A stretch of DNA of 64,000 nucleotides, from NCBI RefSeq assembly GCF_019443125.1, contig NZ_JAHYXK010000001.1, positions 385,608-449,607 of the forward strand, given 5' to 3'. The stretch is from Pontibacter aydingkolensis. GTDB taxonomy: Bacteria; Bacteroidota; Bacteroidia; Cytophagales; Hymenobacteraceae. Within the stretch, counting starts at the first letter, position 1; each line of letters opens with the position of its first letter. Below are positions 24,379-34,554 of this stretch, in pieces. The notes beneath the pieces are model-generated. The model did no database searches. It worked only from the letters and a program-made list of their open reading frames with translations, and was not told the origin of the DNA. The position numbers and the translations under genes were made by a program.

Positions 24379-27300
24379 TTAAAGAGTAACGTTTAATCCT
24401 AGTGTGATAATGCGAGCAGGCGCATAGGCATTAGAAGTAACACCAGAGTACGATTGGTTCACATTCATTCCTCTTCTTGCAGAAATCAAAGCCAGGTTCT
24501 CACCAGTTAAATACACTCTTGCACTAGAAGTGTAAAGCTTTTTCGCCAGTGTTGAAGGAAGAGAATAAGTAAGATTAACAGATCTGAAGTTCAGGAACGA
24601 TGCATCAGTTAACCAACGGTCAGAGGTTGCAGCATTGAAGTTTGTTGCCTGACCAAGGTCCATTCTAGGTACATCCGTCACATCGCCTGGTTTTTGCCAG
24701 CGCTTCAGCGCATCTTTATGTAAAGCGCCACCTTCTGTTGCCGCATCCATTAAAGAGGCATAAGTAGCGTCATACACCTTACCTCCTACAGAGTATGTAA
24801 GTAAAGCAGAAAGTGAGAAGTTCTTGTACGTAAAGGTGTTCGTTATACCTCCTGAGAAATCAGGGATCGCGGTGCCTGCATAGTGGAATCTGGCGTTGTT
24901 TCTATCTGTAGTTACAGTATCGCCATTCATCACGAAGCTGGAAGTTTCATCCCATGCATCTGCTCTGTATAGTGCTGCACCAGTAGCAGGATCTACACCG
25001 TACCAATCACGTAACCAGTAGTCGTAGATTGACTGCCCAACCATCAACTTTTTAGTACCATTAATGATCTCGTCCTGATTTGGAGGCAGTTTTGTGAACT
25101 CGTTTTTGTATGAGGTCCAGTTAAAGTCAACATTCCAGCTAAAGTCATTCTTCTTGATAACGTCTCCGGCTAAGTGTATCTCCAGACCTTTGTTGTACAT
25201 TGTTCCAACATTTTGATTTCTGAACAACACTCCGCTTGATAGTGGAAGCGGCACCTCGAAAAGAAGATTTTCAGAAACTCTGTGGAAGTATTCCACGCTA
25301 CCGTTCACTCTGTTAAATATGTTAAAGTCTACACCAACATCAAAGCTGTTGTTTGACTCCCAAACCAGATCAGGGCTTTCCAAGCTTTCCTGAAGGAAAC
25401 CTGGCTCCAGGGCATTGTTGTAGCCAAGACCATATAACGCCTGCCAGGCGTAATAGCTTCCGATGTTGTCATTACCAACCTGGCCATAAGAGCCTCTTAG
25501 CTTTAACATATCAACCCACGAAGGCATTGTCATGAAAGTCTCTCTGTCTAATCTCCATGAAGCACCTACTGACCAGAAGTTACCCCAACGTGAATCTGTA
25601 AAGAATCTGGATGATCCGTCGCGGCGGAAAGAGCCTGATAGCGTATATCTGTCATCAAAAGTATAGTTTAAACGAGAGAAGTAACCTTCTGTTCTGTACT
25701 TATGAGTAAGAGAGTTTAAGCTGTTAGTTGTAGTAAAGTTACCAAGCTCCGTATTGCCATCCACTATCACTTCCTGGCGGCTACCATACAGGTAGTTGTA
25801 AGTATAGTCGTAGTTCTCATGACCTAATAAAGCCTCCACATAGTGTCTGTCGAAGGTTTTAGAGTAGTTCAGTAACTGGTTAACGTTGTAGCTTGTAGTA
25901 GTTGTGCTGGTACGACTAGCTCTACCCGCAGGTGCGCCATCGCCTATCACCTTGTTTTGATAAGTGGCGGCCAGGTAATTAGAGATATCAACACTCAGGT
26001 TTGTTGTGAACTTGAAGTCCTTCAGAAATGTAATCTCACCGTATGTTCTGGCACTTACAGCATTACGCTTAAACAGGTTATCGTTCAACATTGTCTCCTG
26101 TACAACATGACGACCAGCACTTGCATCAGCTCCACGCTTAGATAATCCTGCGATAGAGCCGTCACCATGGTCAAATATTCTGTTCCCTTTCTCATCCAAC
26201 AGATATGCTCCTGTTACCGGATCATGTGCATAAACAGGATAGATAGGGCCAATATTACGGGCAAAGAAGAATGGGTTTACATAACCTGTGTTGCTTCCAT
26301 CGCTAGCCTGGTTTGACTCAGTCATAGTACCTGAGATGTTCAGGCCTGTCTTAAACCAGTTAGTAGCCTGTGAGTTGATGTTTACGCGGCCTGTAATACG
26401 CTCATAATCTGATCTGATCACGAAACCTTTTTCATCAAGATAGCCCAGTGAAACAAAGTAATCGTTCTTTTCTGAACCGCCACTAAAGTTAACGCCATAG
26501 TCTCCACGGCTACCTGAGCGTGTCAGAGGCTCGAACCAATCAAGGTCATCACCATACAGAAGCTGTGCATTAGGGTTCAGCGTACCATCAGGAAGTACGA
26601 TCTGGTCATCCGCTACATTAAAAGGATTGTACCCCAAGATCTTGCTCTTGATTTCGGCAGAGGCTTTCTGGTTAGCCTGATCCATTGTTAACGGGTTCTT
26701 GGCATTAACCATACTGTTACGATAGCCTTCCCACACTAATGGGTAATACTCCTGTGCATTCACACGGTCATACTCAGGTATAGCTCTGGAAGAAACACCC
26801 TGAGAGATCTTAACATTAATTTGGTTGCGGTCTTTTCTACCTTTCTTAGTAGTAACCATTACCACACCGTTTGCAGCACGCGCACCATAAAGAGCCGTAG
26901 AAGCAGCATCTTTCAGAATAGAGATATTTGCAATATCATCTACGTTCAAGTTTGCAATGCTTCCAGAGTAAGGTACACCGTCTACAACGTAAAGCGGATC
27001 ATTAGAAGAAGAATATGAGCCAATACCACGGATACGAATTGCCGTTCCTGAGCCAGGCTGGCCGCTGGAAGCAGTAGTTTGCACACCTGCAGCCTGTCCT
27101 TCAACAGCATTTGTAACATTTGTTACCGGCCTTTGCTCCAGTTTCTCAGCCTTTATCTGTGATGCAGAACCAGTAAAAGATCCTTTGTCTGCTGTACCGT
27201 AAGCAACAACAACAACTTCTTCAAGTTGCTTGTTATCTGTCTCGAGAGCCACATTAATCGTTCCTGCATTGCCAATCTGACGTTCTACTGCAACGTAGCC

Positions 27301-27531
27301 AATAAAGCGAAAAACAAGCGTGTTGCTGTTTGCCGGCACGTTAATGTTGTAGGTACCATCTGCTGATGTAGCAGTACCTACCGTTGTTCCTTTTACAATT
27401 ACGGATACACCTGGCAAGCCTACACCTGAGGCCTGATCGGTTACTTTACCCGTAATTGTTTTACTCTGTGCCACCGCATGTTGCAAAACTGCAAACAGCG
27501 CCAGCACCCCCATGAATAAAACTTTTCTCAT
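24379..27531 (-). CDS. SusC/RagA TonB-dependent transporter (locus 1)
   Basis: A 1050-residue SusC-family outer-membrane receptor. After a signal peptide (to AVAQ) comes a carboxypeptidase-regulatory-like beta-sandwich (ITGKVTDQASGVGLPGVSV, residues about 24-105), then a TonB box region (EEVVVVAYGT), a plug domain (IRIRGIGSYSS, DPLYVVDGVPYSG) and a beta-barrel ending in an aromatic strand (ITLGLNVTL). There is no STN domain and hence no sign of a linked anti-sigma system. TonB energises uptake of the ligand delivered by SusD. It is unusually poor in the AAGTATA heptamer. The leader shares a decamer with the other two SusC genes. Confidence 0.95.
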   Translation of the reverse strand: MRKVLFMGVLALFAVLQHAVAQSKTITGKVTDQASGVGLPGVSVIVKGTTVGTATSADGTYNINVPANSNTLVFRFIGYVAVERQIGNAGTINVALETDNKQLEEVVVVAYGTADKGSFTGSASQIKAEKLEQRPVTNVTNAVEGQAAGVQTTASSGQPGSGTAIRIRGIGSYSSSNDPLYVVDGVPYSGSIANLNVDDIANISILKDAASTALYGARAANGVVMVTTKKGRKDRNQINVKISQGVSSRAIPEYDRVNAQEYYPLVWEGYRNSMVNAKNPLTMDQANQKASAEIKSKILGYNPFNVADDQIVLPDGTLNPNAQLLYGDDLDWFEPLTRSGSRGDYGVNFSGGSEKNDYFVSLGYLDEKGFVIRSDYERITGRVNINSQATNWFKTGLNISGTMTESNQASDGSNTGYVNPFFFARNIGPIYPVYAHDPVTGAYLLDEKGNRIFDHGDGSIAGLSKRGADASAGRHVVQETMLNDNLFKRNAVSARTYGEITFLKDFKFTTNLSVDISNYLAATYQNKVIGDGAPAGRASRTSTTTTSYNVNQLLNYSKTFDRHYVEALLGHENYDYTYNYLYGSRQEVIVDGNTELGNFTTTNSLNSLTHKYRTEGYFSRLNYTFDDRYTLSGSFRRDGSSRFFTDSRWGNFWSVGASWRLDRETFMTMPSWVDMLKLRGSYGQVGNDNIGSYYAWQALYGLGYNNALEPGFLQESLESPDLVWESNNSFDVGVDFNIFNRVNGSVEYFHRVSENLLFEVPLPLSSGVLFRNQNVGTMYNKGLEIHLAGDVIKKNDFSWNVDFNWTSYKNEFTKLPPNQDEIINGTKKLMVGQSIYDYWLRDWYGVDPATGAALYRADAWDETSSFVMNGDTVTTDRNNARFHYAGTAIPDFSGGITNTFTYKNFSLSALLTYSVGGKVYDATYASLMDAATEGGALHKDALKRWQKPGDVTDVPRMDLGQATNFNAATSDRWLTDASFLNFRSVNLTYSLPSTLAKKLYTSSARVYLTGENLALISARRGMNVNQSYSGVTSNAYAPARIITLGLNVTL

Positions 27532-28078
27532 AAAGATAGATTAGTAAGTTGGTTAGATAATTAATAAATAATGGCGTAATATATGAGACTTAAGCATTTA
27601 AAAAAAAATCTTAACACCACTCTACTAAAACAACATTATAACTTTTCTAACAACAACCACCTTGCAAATCCTTTAGAATACAATTATTTAATAATTTAAA
27701 TCGATGTTGCAACTCTATATACCTTGTTTAAACATTGATTTGGATAAATTCTAATGATTTGAAAATATTTATCCTTTACAGAGACATATAACTATATCTC
27801 TATCTACTATAATTGCATTTTAACTGTTCCAACAGTTACTTAACATTGAAACTAATATTAGATGTTTACACATCAATATTAAAATCTATCAATTCCCACT
27901 TAACTTTATATTATTGGAAATGTTTAAAAAAATTCACTTGATATTTTTTTCAAAAAAATATCAACACCTACTTTGTATGATTTCCATTTATCAAGTAACC
28001 AAAAGTAGGTACTAGTAATTACCCACCATTTTACATGATTAGTAGCACCTTAAGCAGCAGATTATTTATTCTTTATAA
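27532..28078. other. AT-rich upstream region of SusC locus 1
   Basis: About 550 nt of very AT-rich DNA between the first SusC gene and the IS element. It must hold the promoter of SusCD locus 1 (minus strand), but no consensus could be fixed with confidence. AATTATCTAA (minus strand, 27562-27553) lies 21 nt before the start and recurs before the two other SusC genes. No credible open frame. Confidence 0.5.
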
Positions 28079-28703
28079 GAGGCTGTTTTGATTTCATTTA
28101 GTTAGTTTTTTAAGCATGAGGTGAATCATGGCCACTTTAATCATCGTCTCGGATGATTTAGTGGAGTACTCATAGTCTTTGGAGAGCCTTCGGTAGAGGT
28201 TAAGCCAGCCGAAGGTTCTTTCCACAATCCACCGCTTGGGCAAAGCCTCAAATACCTTCCTGTGTATTTTGCTCACTATCTCCAGCTTCCAGTCTAAGTG
28301 ACGGAATGTGTTCTTTACCCACTCCCACATAGTTATACCCACGCTCGGAGAATCTTCTTTGCCATGCTTGCGCCTGACCTGCTTGGAGAGGCAGTCGTGG
28401 AGCATTTCCCAGCAACCATCTGTGCGCCATTTACGGTAATAGTAGTAGGCTGTCTGCCAGCAAGGCAGGTCTGAGGGCATCATGCGCCACTGAACGCCTC
28501 CTTTGATGACGTAAAATATCGCATCCAGAATGCTGCGAAGAGGCCATGCGCGCTTGCGAAGCAGCATTTCCTCCTCGAAAATAGGCTCTATTAATTGCCA
28601 TTGGGTGTCGGTTAAACTGCTGGGGTAAGTCATAAGTCTGCTAACTTTTCTTACCTCAACAACCGGCACCTGCTTTTTTTCCCAATCAAATTAAAACAGC
28701 CTC
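28079..28703 (-). mobile_element. Truncated IS5-family element (IS1031/IS427-like group)
   Basis: A 625-bp element is bounded by terminal inverted repeats: GAGGCTGTTTTGATTT at 28079 and the complement of GAGGCTGTTTTAATTT ending at 28703, one mismatch in 16. TAA flanks both ends (28076-28078 and 28704-28706), a 3-bp target duplication of the TNA type used by this group. It is clearly shorter than a full element of this group (about 850 bp). The size fits the loss of roughly 75-80 codons from its transposase. A related single end lies at 45265. Confidence 0.85.
28094..28633 (-). pseudogene. IS5-family transposase with internal in-frame deletion
   Basis: The open frame can be read from 28669, but the natural start is the ATG at 28633 (MTYPSSLTDTQWQLIEP). 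The N-terminal half (RAWPLRSILDAIFYVIKGGVQWRM, PCWQTAYYYYRKW) is intact. Then the sequence jumps from KEDSPSVGI directly to TMWEWVKNTF, skipping the part that carries the first catalytic Asp and much of the DDE fold. The C-terminal end with the last catalytic Glu (LPKRWIVERTFGWLN) is present. The frame is kept, so a protein could be made, but it cannot catalyse transposition. It might still bind the ends. Confidence 0.85.
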
Positions 28704-28881
28704 TAAGTAGCCATTACTTATGATTAAATAGCAAGAGTATGCTATAGGCACCAGGATGAGGATGCTCTTGTAAATAATAGGAGTTAAAAAGATATCAAAA
28801 CAGGTAATAACTTGAATCCCGCTACCGGTTGTTACACTTATCTCATTATAAAGAATCAACGTTGACTTATGGTAAAAAAAT

Positions 28882-28907
28882 AAGGGGCTCACATTTGTGA
28901 GCCCCTT
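28882..28907 (-). terminator. Terminator of SusCD locus 2
   Basis: AAGGGGCTCACA (28882-28893) and TGTGAGCCCCTT (28896-28907) form a 12-bp stem with a 2-nt loop as drawn (in practice a slightly larger loop). Seven A residues (28874-28880) give the minus-strand U-tract. It follows the gene that ends at 28932. Confidence 0.88.
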
Positions 28908-28931
28908 AGGTATCATTGTATTCTTAAAGAA

Positions 28932-29471
28932 TTAACTTTTTGCAATTACTAAACCTACACGCTTTTCGTTTTTGCTAGGCTTAATTCTATCATTACCTTG
29001 TAATTCGATTAAAATTAGCTTCTGAGTATCAAGCGCTGTACCTGGGTTTAAAATCTCAACTTCGATGTAACCAAAACTAGAATTAGCTGGTATTACCATC
29101 GTTCTTCCGGTTTTAAAGTGAGTGCCTTCAATTGCAGGCTGAGCATTATTAGTGCCAGATACCCAAGTTTCGTTAGGCACAATCTCATACCTGATCTCTT
29201 GGTCAGTGTCAACTTGTGCACCAACAAGGTTTACACGTAACTTTATTTTACCAGATGTTCTTGAAATCAACGGGTCAGTAGACGTAACAATAACTCGGTT
29301 CTCTCCGGGTACTCTTGTAAGTGCCGGATAGTCTTTGCCTGCGGTGTTAGCATTCCAGGTGGCTGCATCTAACTCAACCAATTCTCCTTTGAACACTATG
29401 TCCTCATTTTCAATGCATGATGTAGCTGAAAATGCTATAAGTGCAATGAATATAAATAATATCTTTTTCAT
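28932..29471 (-). CDS. SusCD-associated lipoprotein, DUF4843-like
   Basis: A 179-residue lipoprotein (lipobox TSC near residue 19) encoded directly after SusD2 with a 20-nt gap. The mature part is all-beta in character, with IKLRVNLVGAQVDTDQEIRYE and FGYIEVEILNPGT strands. It resembles the DUF4843 or Calx-beta-like accessory proteins often found as the third gene of SusCD loci, where they are thought to add a surface binding module. The family name is tentative; the lipoprotein and operon placement are secure. Confidence 0.75.
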   Translation of the reverse strand: MKKILFIFIALIAFSATSCIENEDIVFKGELVELDAATWNANTAGKDYPALTRVPGENRVIVTSTDPLISRTSGKIKLRVNLVGAQVDTDQEIRYEIVPNETWVSGTNNAQPAIEGTHFKTGRTMVIPANSSFGYIEVEILNPGTALDTQKLILIELQGNDRIKPSKNEKRVGLVIAKS

Positions 29472-29491
29472 GACTTTATATTAAACTAAAA

Positions 29492-31045
29492 TTAATAGCC
29501 TTCATTATTTACCAGGTTCGGGTTACCATCAAGTTCTCTCAATGGAATCGCAGGCAGAATTCTGTAATCTGTGAAAGGCACGTTAGTATACTGTGGAGAT
29601 TTAGTCAAATCCATACCTTGCCTTTTAAGGTCAAAGAAACGGTGCCCTTCAAATGCAAACTCAATCCTTCTCTGCTTCATAATCTCGTTTCTTAAAGCAG
29701 AACCAGCAAGAAGAAGGTCTGAAGCTTCCATCGTGGAACCAGCATAACTAGTGTATCTGTTTCTCTTGATCGTTATAAGAGCTGATCTTGAAGCAGCCTC
29801 ATCCAGCACAGTTGAACCAACAGCTGACTGAGCTTCAGCCAAAATCAGATACATTTCAGAAACTCTTAAAACGATTGCGTTATCCAGGTTAACAAACCCA
29901 TTCTTACCCAAGTATTTTGTAGATTCTACGAAAGCACTACCACGTCCCACTGTACCTACTTCATACAACTGATTTCTAACATCGTTAGTTCGGGCCGTAA
30001 TAGTTGTGGTACCAGTTTTACCAGGTTCAATTGAAGATCCTTGGTTTATTACAGTTATTCCAAGATCTGTCAATAATGTAGAAGTCGGTACCAAATCACC
30101 CCATCCACCTGTTTGAAGTCTGTCGCCAGATACAACAAGTGTCGTGAATGATGTCTGCAGGGACTCGTTCACACCAATGTTCTCAGCATTAATTGTGAAA
30201 GAAACTTCGAAAAGTGACTCTGGATTAACTTTATTTCTCCAGCTACTTACATAGTTAGCTGTTGTTAGCAAGCGGCTACCATGTGTAGTGATTACCTTCT
30301 GAGCGTATTCGGCAGCCTTAGCATAATCTTTATTGTACAACGCTACACGTGCCATTAATGCCTGCGCAGCCTGCTTATTAGCTAATGCAGGAGCCAAAGT
30401 AAGATCTTTAAGCTTAGCCTCTGCATCCTGCAGGTCAGCATAAATCTGAGCATATACATCAGCAGTTTTTGCTCTTGATGGTAATCTTAGCAATGCATCA
30501 TCAAGCGTTTTAACGCCGCTCAACAACAATGGAACTCCACCTTTGCTGTTCACTACGCCTTCTGTACCTGGTATGTAAGCATATGTACGTACTAAGTCAA
30601 AGTAAGCAAGTGCTCTTAAAAACTTAAGCTGGCCAACCCATGCATCATTTTCAGCAGCCGTTACTGCAGGCACAACATTTAACTGTGGAATTGCATCCAA
30701 TGCCAGGTTAATGTCGTTTATCATGTAGTAATAGTTCTGCCAGTTGTTAAAGTGAGCCCCGTGAATATTTCTGGTCTCGTTCGCAAAACGGCCTGATTTG
30801 TTCGTGAAGTGACCATTATCAGCCAGTGCCTCCGGGAACGCGATCATGTCACGGCCATATACTCTGGCAGACTTTAATCTTGAGTAAGCTCCTGTAATAG
30901 CTGCGTTGATATTTTCTTTTGTGTTCAAAGCAGTCGACAGGTCAACAGACTGCCTTGGGTCCACTTCAACAGCTTTCTCACATGAAGAGAAAGTCAAAGC
31001 GGCAGCAAAAAGTGCTATCGTTGAAACTTTATATCTGAATTTCAT
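29492..31045 (-). CDS. SusD/RagB outer-membrane lipoprotein (locus 2)
   Basis: A 517-residue SusD-family lipoprotein (lipobox FSSC). It carries the family's helical core and motifs: VDPRQSVDL at the start, KFLRALAYFDLVRTY, ALMARVALYNKDYAKAAEYA, VLRVSEMYLILAEAQS and MKQRRIEFAFEGHRFFDLKR. It follows SusC2 by 18 nt. It differs more from locus 1 and 3 SusD proteins than those do from each other, so the three loci probably take different ligands. Confidence 0.93.
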   Translation of the reverse strand: MKFRYKVSTIALFAAALTFSSCEKAVEVDPRQSVDLSTALNTKENINAAITGAYSRLKSARVYGRDMIAFPEALADNGHFTNKSGRFANETRNIHGAHFNNWQNYYYMINDINLALDAIPQLNVVPAVTAAENDAWVGQLKFLRALAYFDLVRTYAYIPGTEGVVNSKGGVPLLLSGVKTLDDALLRLPSRAKTADVYAQIYADLQDAEAKLKDLTLAPALANKQAAQALMARVALYNKDYAKAAEYAQKVITTHGSRLLTTANYVSSWRNKVNPESLFEVSFTINAENIGVNESLQTSFTTLVVSGDRLQTGGWGDLVPTSTLLTDLGITVINQGSSIEPGKTGTTTITARTNDVRNQLYEVGTVGRGSAFVESTKYLGKNGFVNLDNAIVLRVSEMYLILAEAQSAVGSTVLDEAASRSALITIKRNRYTSYAGSTMEASDLLLAGSALRNEIMKQRRIEFAFEGHRFFDLKRQGMDLTKSPQYTNVPFTDYRILPAIPLRELDGNPNLVNNEGY

Positions 31046-31063
31046 TTTTGTACTGATTAAAAA

Positions 31064-34000
31064 TTAGAAACCTAATTGAATACCTACAGTGTAGTTTTTG
31101 CTCTGTGGGATGATACCTGTAGCTGATCCGAAGAATTCTGGGTCATAGCCCTTGTAATCATCATAAGTAAACAGGTTCGTACCCTGAGCATATACTTTCG
31201 CGTTGTTTATTTTCGCGAACTGCAAGAATGTAGAAGGCACATTATAAGTAAGTGTCAAAGACTTCAGACGGATATAATCAACTTTGTTGAAAGTACGAGT
31301 TGATCCAGTTACGTGGTTAACACCTGATGATTCAACACCTGTATCAAATGCTCTAGGTATGCTAGTGATCTGACCTGGTGTCTGCCAACGGTTGTCATAG
31401 AAGTACTGAAGTGTGTTAAATGCACGGTTACCATTCTCCATCAGGAAGTTTAGCTGACCGTCTGTCTGCATTCTGCCGTACTCGTACTGGAACAGGAAGT
31501 CTAACTCAAAACCTTTGTAGGTTAATGTGTTTGTTAAACCACCGTAGAACTCTGGTTGTGTATCACCAATAACTACGCGGTCAGCATTAACTGGTATGTA
31601 CGTAATGTTATCATTGATATCATAGAACATTGGTCTACCAGTTGCCGGGTTAACACCTGCATAACGCTGTGTAAAGATAGCACCAACCGGATAGCCAACA
31701 CGCACTGACTGATCAGAAGGAAGTACCTCAAAACCACCATAAAGCTTTCTAACCTCGTTTTGGTTGTATGCAAAGTTAAAGTTAGTGTTCCACTTGAAGC
31801 CACCTTCTGACATGATATTAGCAGTTCTTAACTCAACCTCGATACCTCGGTTACGAAGTTCACCTACGTTAGAAGTAAAGCCACCGAAACCTGTTGTCCA
31901 AGATACTGGCTGGTCAAGTAACAGGTCTTTGCTCTCTCTGTTGTAAACCTCAACAGTACCGGCGATTCTGTCATTGAAGAAACCGAAATCAAGACCGAAG
32001 TTTGTGGTCTGGTTAATTTCCCACTTCAAGGCTGGGTTTGGAAGCTGAGTTGGGTTGATACCAGCTAAGCCATTGTAAACTGTGCCTGAGCCCGCCAAGC
32101 CTCTTGAAGCGAAGTTAGAGATATTGTCGTTACCTGTCGTACCGAATGAAGCACGTAGTTTCAGGAATGACAAGAACTCAACTGACTGCATGAAGTTCTC
32201 TTCTTTAATATTCCAACCAGCCTGTACAGACGGGAAGAAACCGAACTTGTTATTCGCACCGAAACGGGAAGAACCATCATAACGGCCTGTTAAACCAAGC
32301 AGGTATTTGCCTTTGAAGTTGTAGTTAACTCGGCCAAAACCGGAGATACGCTTAAATTCAGAGAAAAACTCGCCAACACCCAGTGGGTTAGCTGCAGAGT
32401 TCATGTATCTGAACTCAGGAGAAGGGTAACCATCAGCTGAAGCTGAAAGACCTTCGTTCTGCTCGTGCTTGTACTCAAAACCAGCTAAGGCGTTGAAAGT
32501 GTGCTCACCAATCTTCTTATCAAAATTCAATGTCTGAGTAGTCAGGAAGTTAGTGTTCCAGTTGCTCTGCACCTGCCCTAAACCTTTTCTAACAAACGCA
32601 TCGTTCGTTCTAGGGTCACGGTATGATCTACCTTGTACTAGACGGTAATCAAGACCATAGAATGACTTGAACGTTAAAGACGGCAATATTTTATAAGTAC
32701 CAGAGAAGCTACCTACAACGAAATTACTACGCTGGTTAGCCTCATTGAAGTCATTAACAGCAACAATGTTGTGGCTCAAGATGCCAGGGAAAACCTGACC
32801 GCTACCCATCAAACCGAAGTATGACCCATCGTCGTTGAAAATTCTATTGCTTGGCATCATCAAAGATGCAGAGAAAGCTGGGTTACCTAAGAAAGATCCG
32901 TCCGTTGAGAACGGAGCCTGCTGGCTGAAAGAAGAAAGGTTTATAGAAGAAGCTATCGTAAGCTTATCAGTAATTTTGTGAGACAGGTCAAACTTAGCAG
33001 TTCCTCTTTTAAAGTCAACTTTATTGAACATTGCCTCATTCAGGTTATAAGAACCCGCAAGATAAAAAGTAGTTTTATCGTTACCTCCGCTTGCTGACAT
33101 CTCATAGTTCTGAATTCTGCCAGTTCTCATTACCGCATCCTGCCAGTCATAAGTAGTGTATGCCGCAATTTCTTCAGCAGTAGGAACAACACCTTGTGGG
33201 GTAAGTCTCATTTCATTCTCTAAGATCCACTGGCGGTTTGTATCCATACCAGTTCTGAAGCGGTTGCTACGAGCCTCTGCTCTTAGTGTCAGGTAATCCT
33301 GAGAGTTAAGAACATCAAGTGTTTTAAGCGGAGCAGACACACCACCATAAGCACTTGCAGTGAAGGAAGTTTTACCGGCTTTACCTTTTTTAGTTGTAAT
33401 TAATACAACACCGTTAGCAGCCTGTGCACCGTAGATAGCAGCTGTCGCAGCATCCTTGAGTACCTCAATAGAAGCAATGTCGTTCGGGTTAAGGAATGCA
33501 AGTGGGTTAGACTGCGTAAATGATGCATCATCACGCGTGTTAAGCTGCACACCATCAACTACGAATAGTGGCTGGTTGCCAGCCTGAAGAGAGCCTACAC
33601 CACGGATACGCACGTTAATAGCACCACCAGGGATACCGTTGTTGGCCTGTACTAGTACACCAGCTGCCTGTCCTTGTAATGCTTTATCAAGAGATGGCAT
33701 AGGCCTGTTCTCAATTGCCTTTGCCGATACCTGTGAAATGGCTCCTACAGCGTCACGCTTCGTTACAGTTGTACCGTAACCTGTAATGATTACTTCAGAA
33801 AGAGCTTTTGAGTCTTCTCTCAACTGTACGTTGATGCTTGTTTTACCACTTGTGCTAATCTCCTGCGCCACATATCCTAGATACGAGAACAGAAGAACTG
33901 CATTGTCATTTGCTACATTTACAGTAAAGCTACCATCAGCTCCTGTAAAGGTACCAACTGTCGTTCCTTTAACGACCACGTTTACCCCTGGTAGAGGTTG

Positions 34001-34108
34001 TCCATTCTCAGCGGCAAGTACTTTCCCTGAGATGGCCCGACTCTGAGCTAGCGCTAGGTTAGTTAGCGCAAACAGCAGAGCAAAGCTCAACAATAGAACT
34101 TTTCTCAT
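31064..34108 (-). CDS. SusC/RagA TonB-dependent transporter (locus 2)
   Basis: A 1014-residue SusC-family receptor with a signal peptide to LALAQ, a carboxypeptidase-regulatory-like N-terminal domain (ISGKVLAAENGQPLPGVNV), a TonB box (SEVIITGYGT), a plug (NVRIRGVGSLQAGNQPLFVVDGVQ) and a barrel ending YTVGIQLGF. No STN domain. Its start MRKVLLLS and the nucleotides just before it nearly copy those of SusC1, showing common ancestry or a shared leader. Only one heptamer (31191) was found in its 3 kb. Confidence 0.95.
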   Translation of the reverse strand: MRKVLLLSFALLFALTNLALAQSRAISGKVLAAENGQPLPGVNVVVKGTTVGTFTGADGSFTVNVANDNAVLLFSYLGYVAQEISTSGKTSINVQLREDSKALSEVIITGYGTTVTKRDAVGAISQVSAKAIENRPMPSLDKALQGQAAGVLVQANNGIPGGAINVRIRGVGSLQAGNQPLFVVDGVQLNTRDDASFTQSNPLAFLNPNDIASIEVLKDAATAAIYGAQAANGVVLITTKKGKAGKTSFTASAYGGVSAPLKTLDVLNSQDYLTLRAEARSNRFRTGMDTNRQWILENEMRLTPQGVVPTAEEIAAYTTYDWQDAVMRTGRIQNYEMSASGGNDKTTFYLAGSYNLNEAMFNKVDFKRGTAKFDLSHKITDKLTIASSINLSSFSQQAPFSTDGSFLGNPAFSASLMMPSNRIFNDDGSYFGLMGSGQVFPGILSHNIVAVNDFNEANQRSNFVVGSFSGTYKILPSLTFKSFYGLDYRLVQGRSYRDPRTNDAFVRKGLGQVQSNWNTNFLTTQTLNFDKKIGEHTFNALAGFEYKHEQNEGLSASADGYPSPEFRYMNSAANPLGVGEFFSEFKRISGFGRVNYNFKGKYLLGLTGRYDGSSRFGANNKFGFFPSVQAGWNIKEENFMQSVEFLSFLKLRASFGTTGNDNISNFASRGLAGSGTVYNGLAGINPTQLPNPALKWEINQTTNFGLDFGFFNDRIAGTVEVYNRESKDLLLDQPVSWTTGFGGFTSNVGELRNRGIEVELRTANIMSEGGFKWNTNFNFAYNQNEVRKLYGGFEVLPSDQSVRVGYPVGAIFTQRYAGVNPATGRPMFYDINDNITYIPVNADRVVIGDTQPEFYGGLTNTLTYKGFELDFLFQYEYGRMQTDGQLNFLMENGNRAFNTLQYFYDNRWQTPGQITSIPRAFDTGVESSGVNHVTGSTRTFNKVDYIRLKSLTLTYNVPSTFLQFAKINNAKVYAQGTNLFTYDDYKGYDPEFFGSATGIIPQSKNYTVGIQLGF

Positions 34109-34499
34109 AAAGATAGATTAGATAATTGGTTAGTTTGATAATAATTTGTTTCCAAATATATCTGTAAAATCGGTATACAAAAATTTTCTATTTAAATTTT
34201 ATTATCCAAAAAAGGGGCTTTAAAAGCCACACAACGGTAATATTCTATAACTAACAAATTATATATCTAATAATCCCTATCTATCTGCTATATAGTTTTA
34301 CAAGCTTCATCAGGTTGATGTCAGAACACCGAATAGTTGGAATTTAATAATATTCTGAATGTTGAAACGGTAATATCATATAAAATAGAAGTTAATAACA
34401 ATGGCAATAATTTTACTGTTATAACTTTGATCAATACAAAAAGATAGGGTAATTTTTTAACTAAACTAAAACTGTATTGGAAAAGTATAATTAAAAAAA
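34109..34499. other. AT-rich upstream region of SusC locus 2
   Basis: About 390 nt without a credible gene; a 62-codon frame on the minus strand is AT-rich chance. It should contain the promoter of SusCD locus 2. AATTATCTAA (minus strand, 34127-34118) lies 9 nt before the SusC2 start. One heptamer at 34483-34489. Confidence 0.5.
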
Positions 34500-34530
34500 A
34501 TCGGCTCAAAAATTAACTTTTTGAGCCGAT
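34500..34530 (-). terminator. Terminator of the S9 peptidase gene
   Basis: A 13-bp stem (34500-34512 with 34518-34530) and a 5-nt loop, preceded on the plus strand by eight A residues, which give the minus-strand U-tract. It lies 25 nt past the stop at 34555. Confidence 0.9.
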
Positions 34531-34554
34531 CCTCGTTTAAGATTGCCTTTAAAA

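Noticed and set aside
28686..28916. 76-codon minus-strand frame between the IS and the lipoprotein gene
   Set aside because: It runs through a terminator hairpin, has no recognisable domain and is AT-rich.
34321..34509. 62-codon minus-strand frame
   Set aside because: It is hydrophobic only because of AT-rich codons, and it runs into a terminator.
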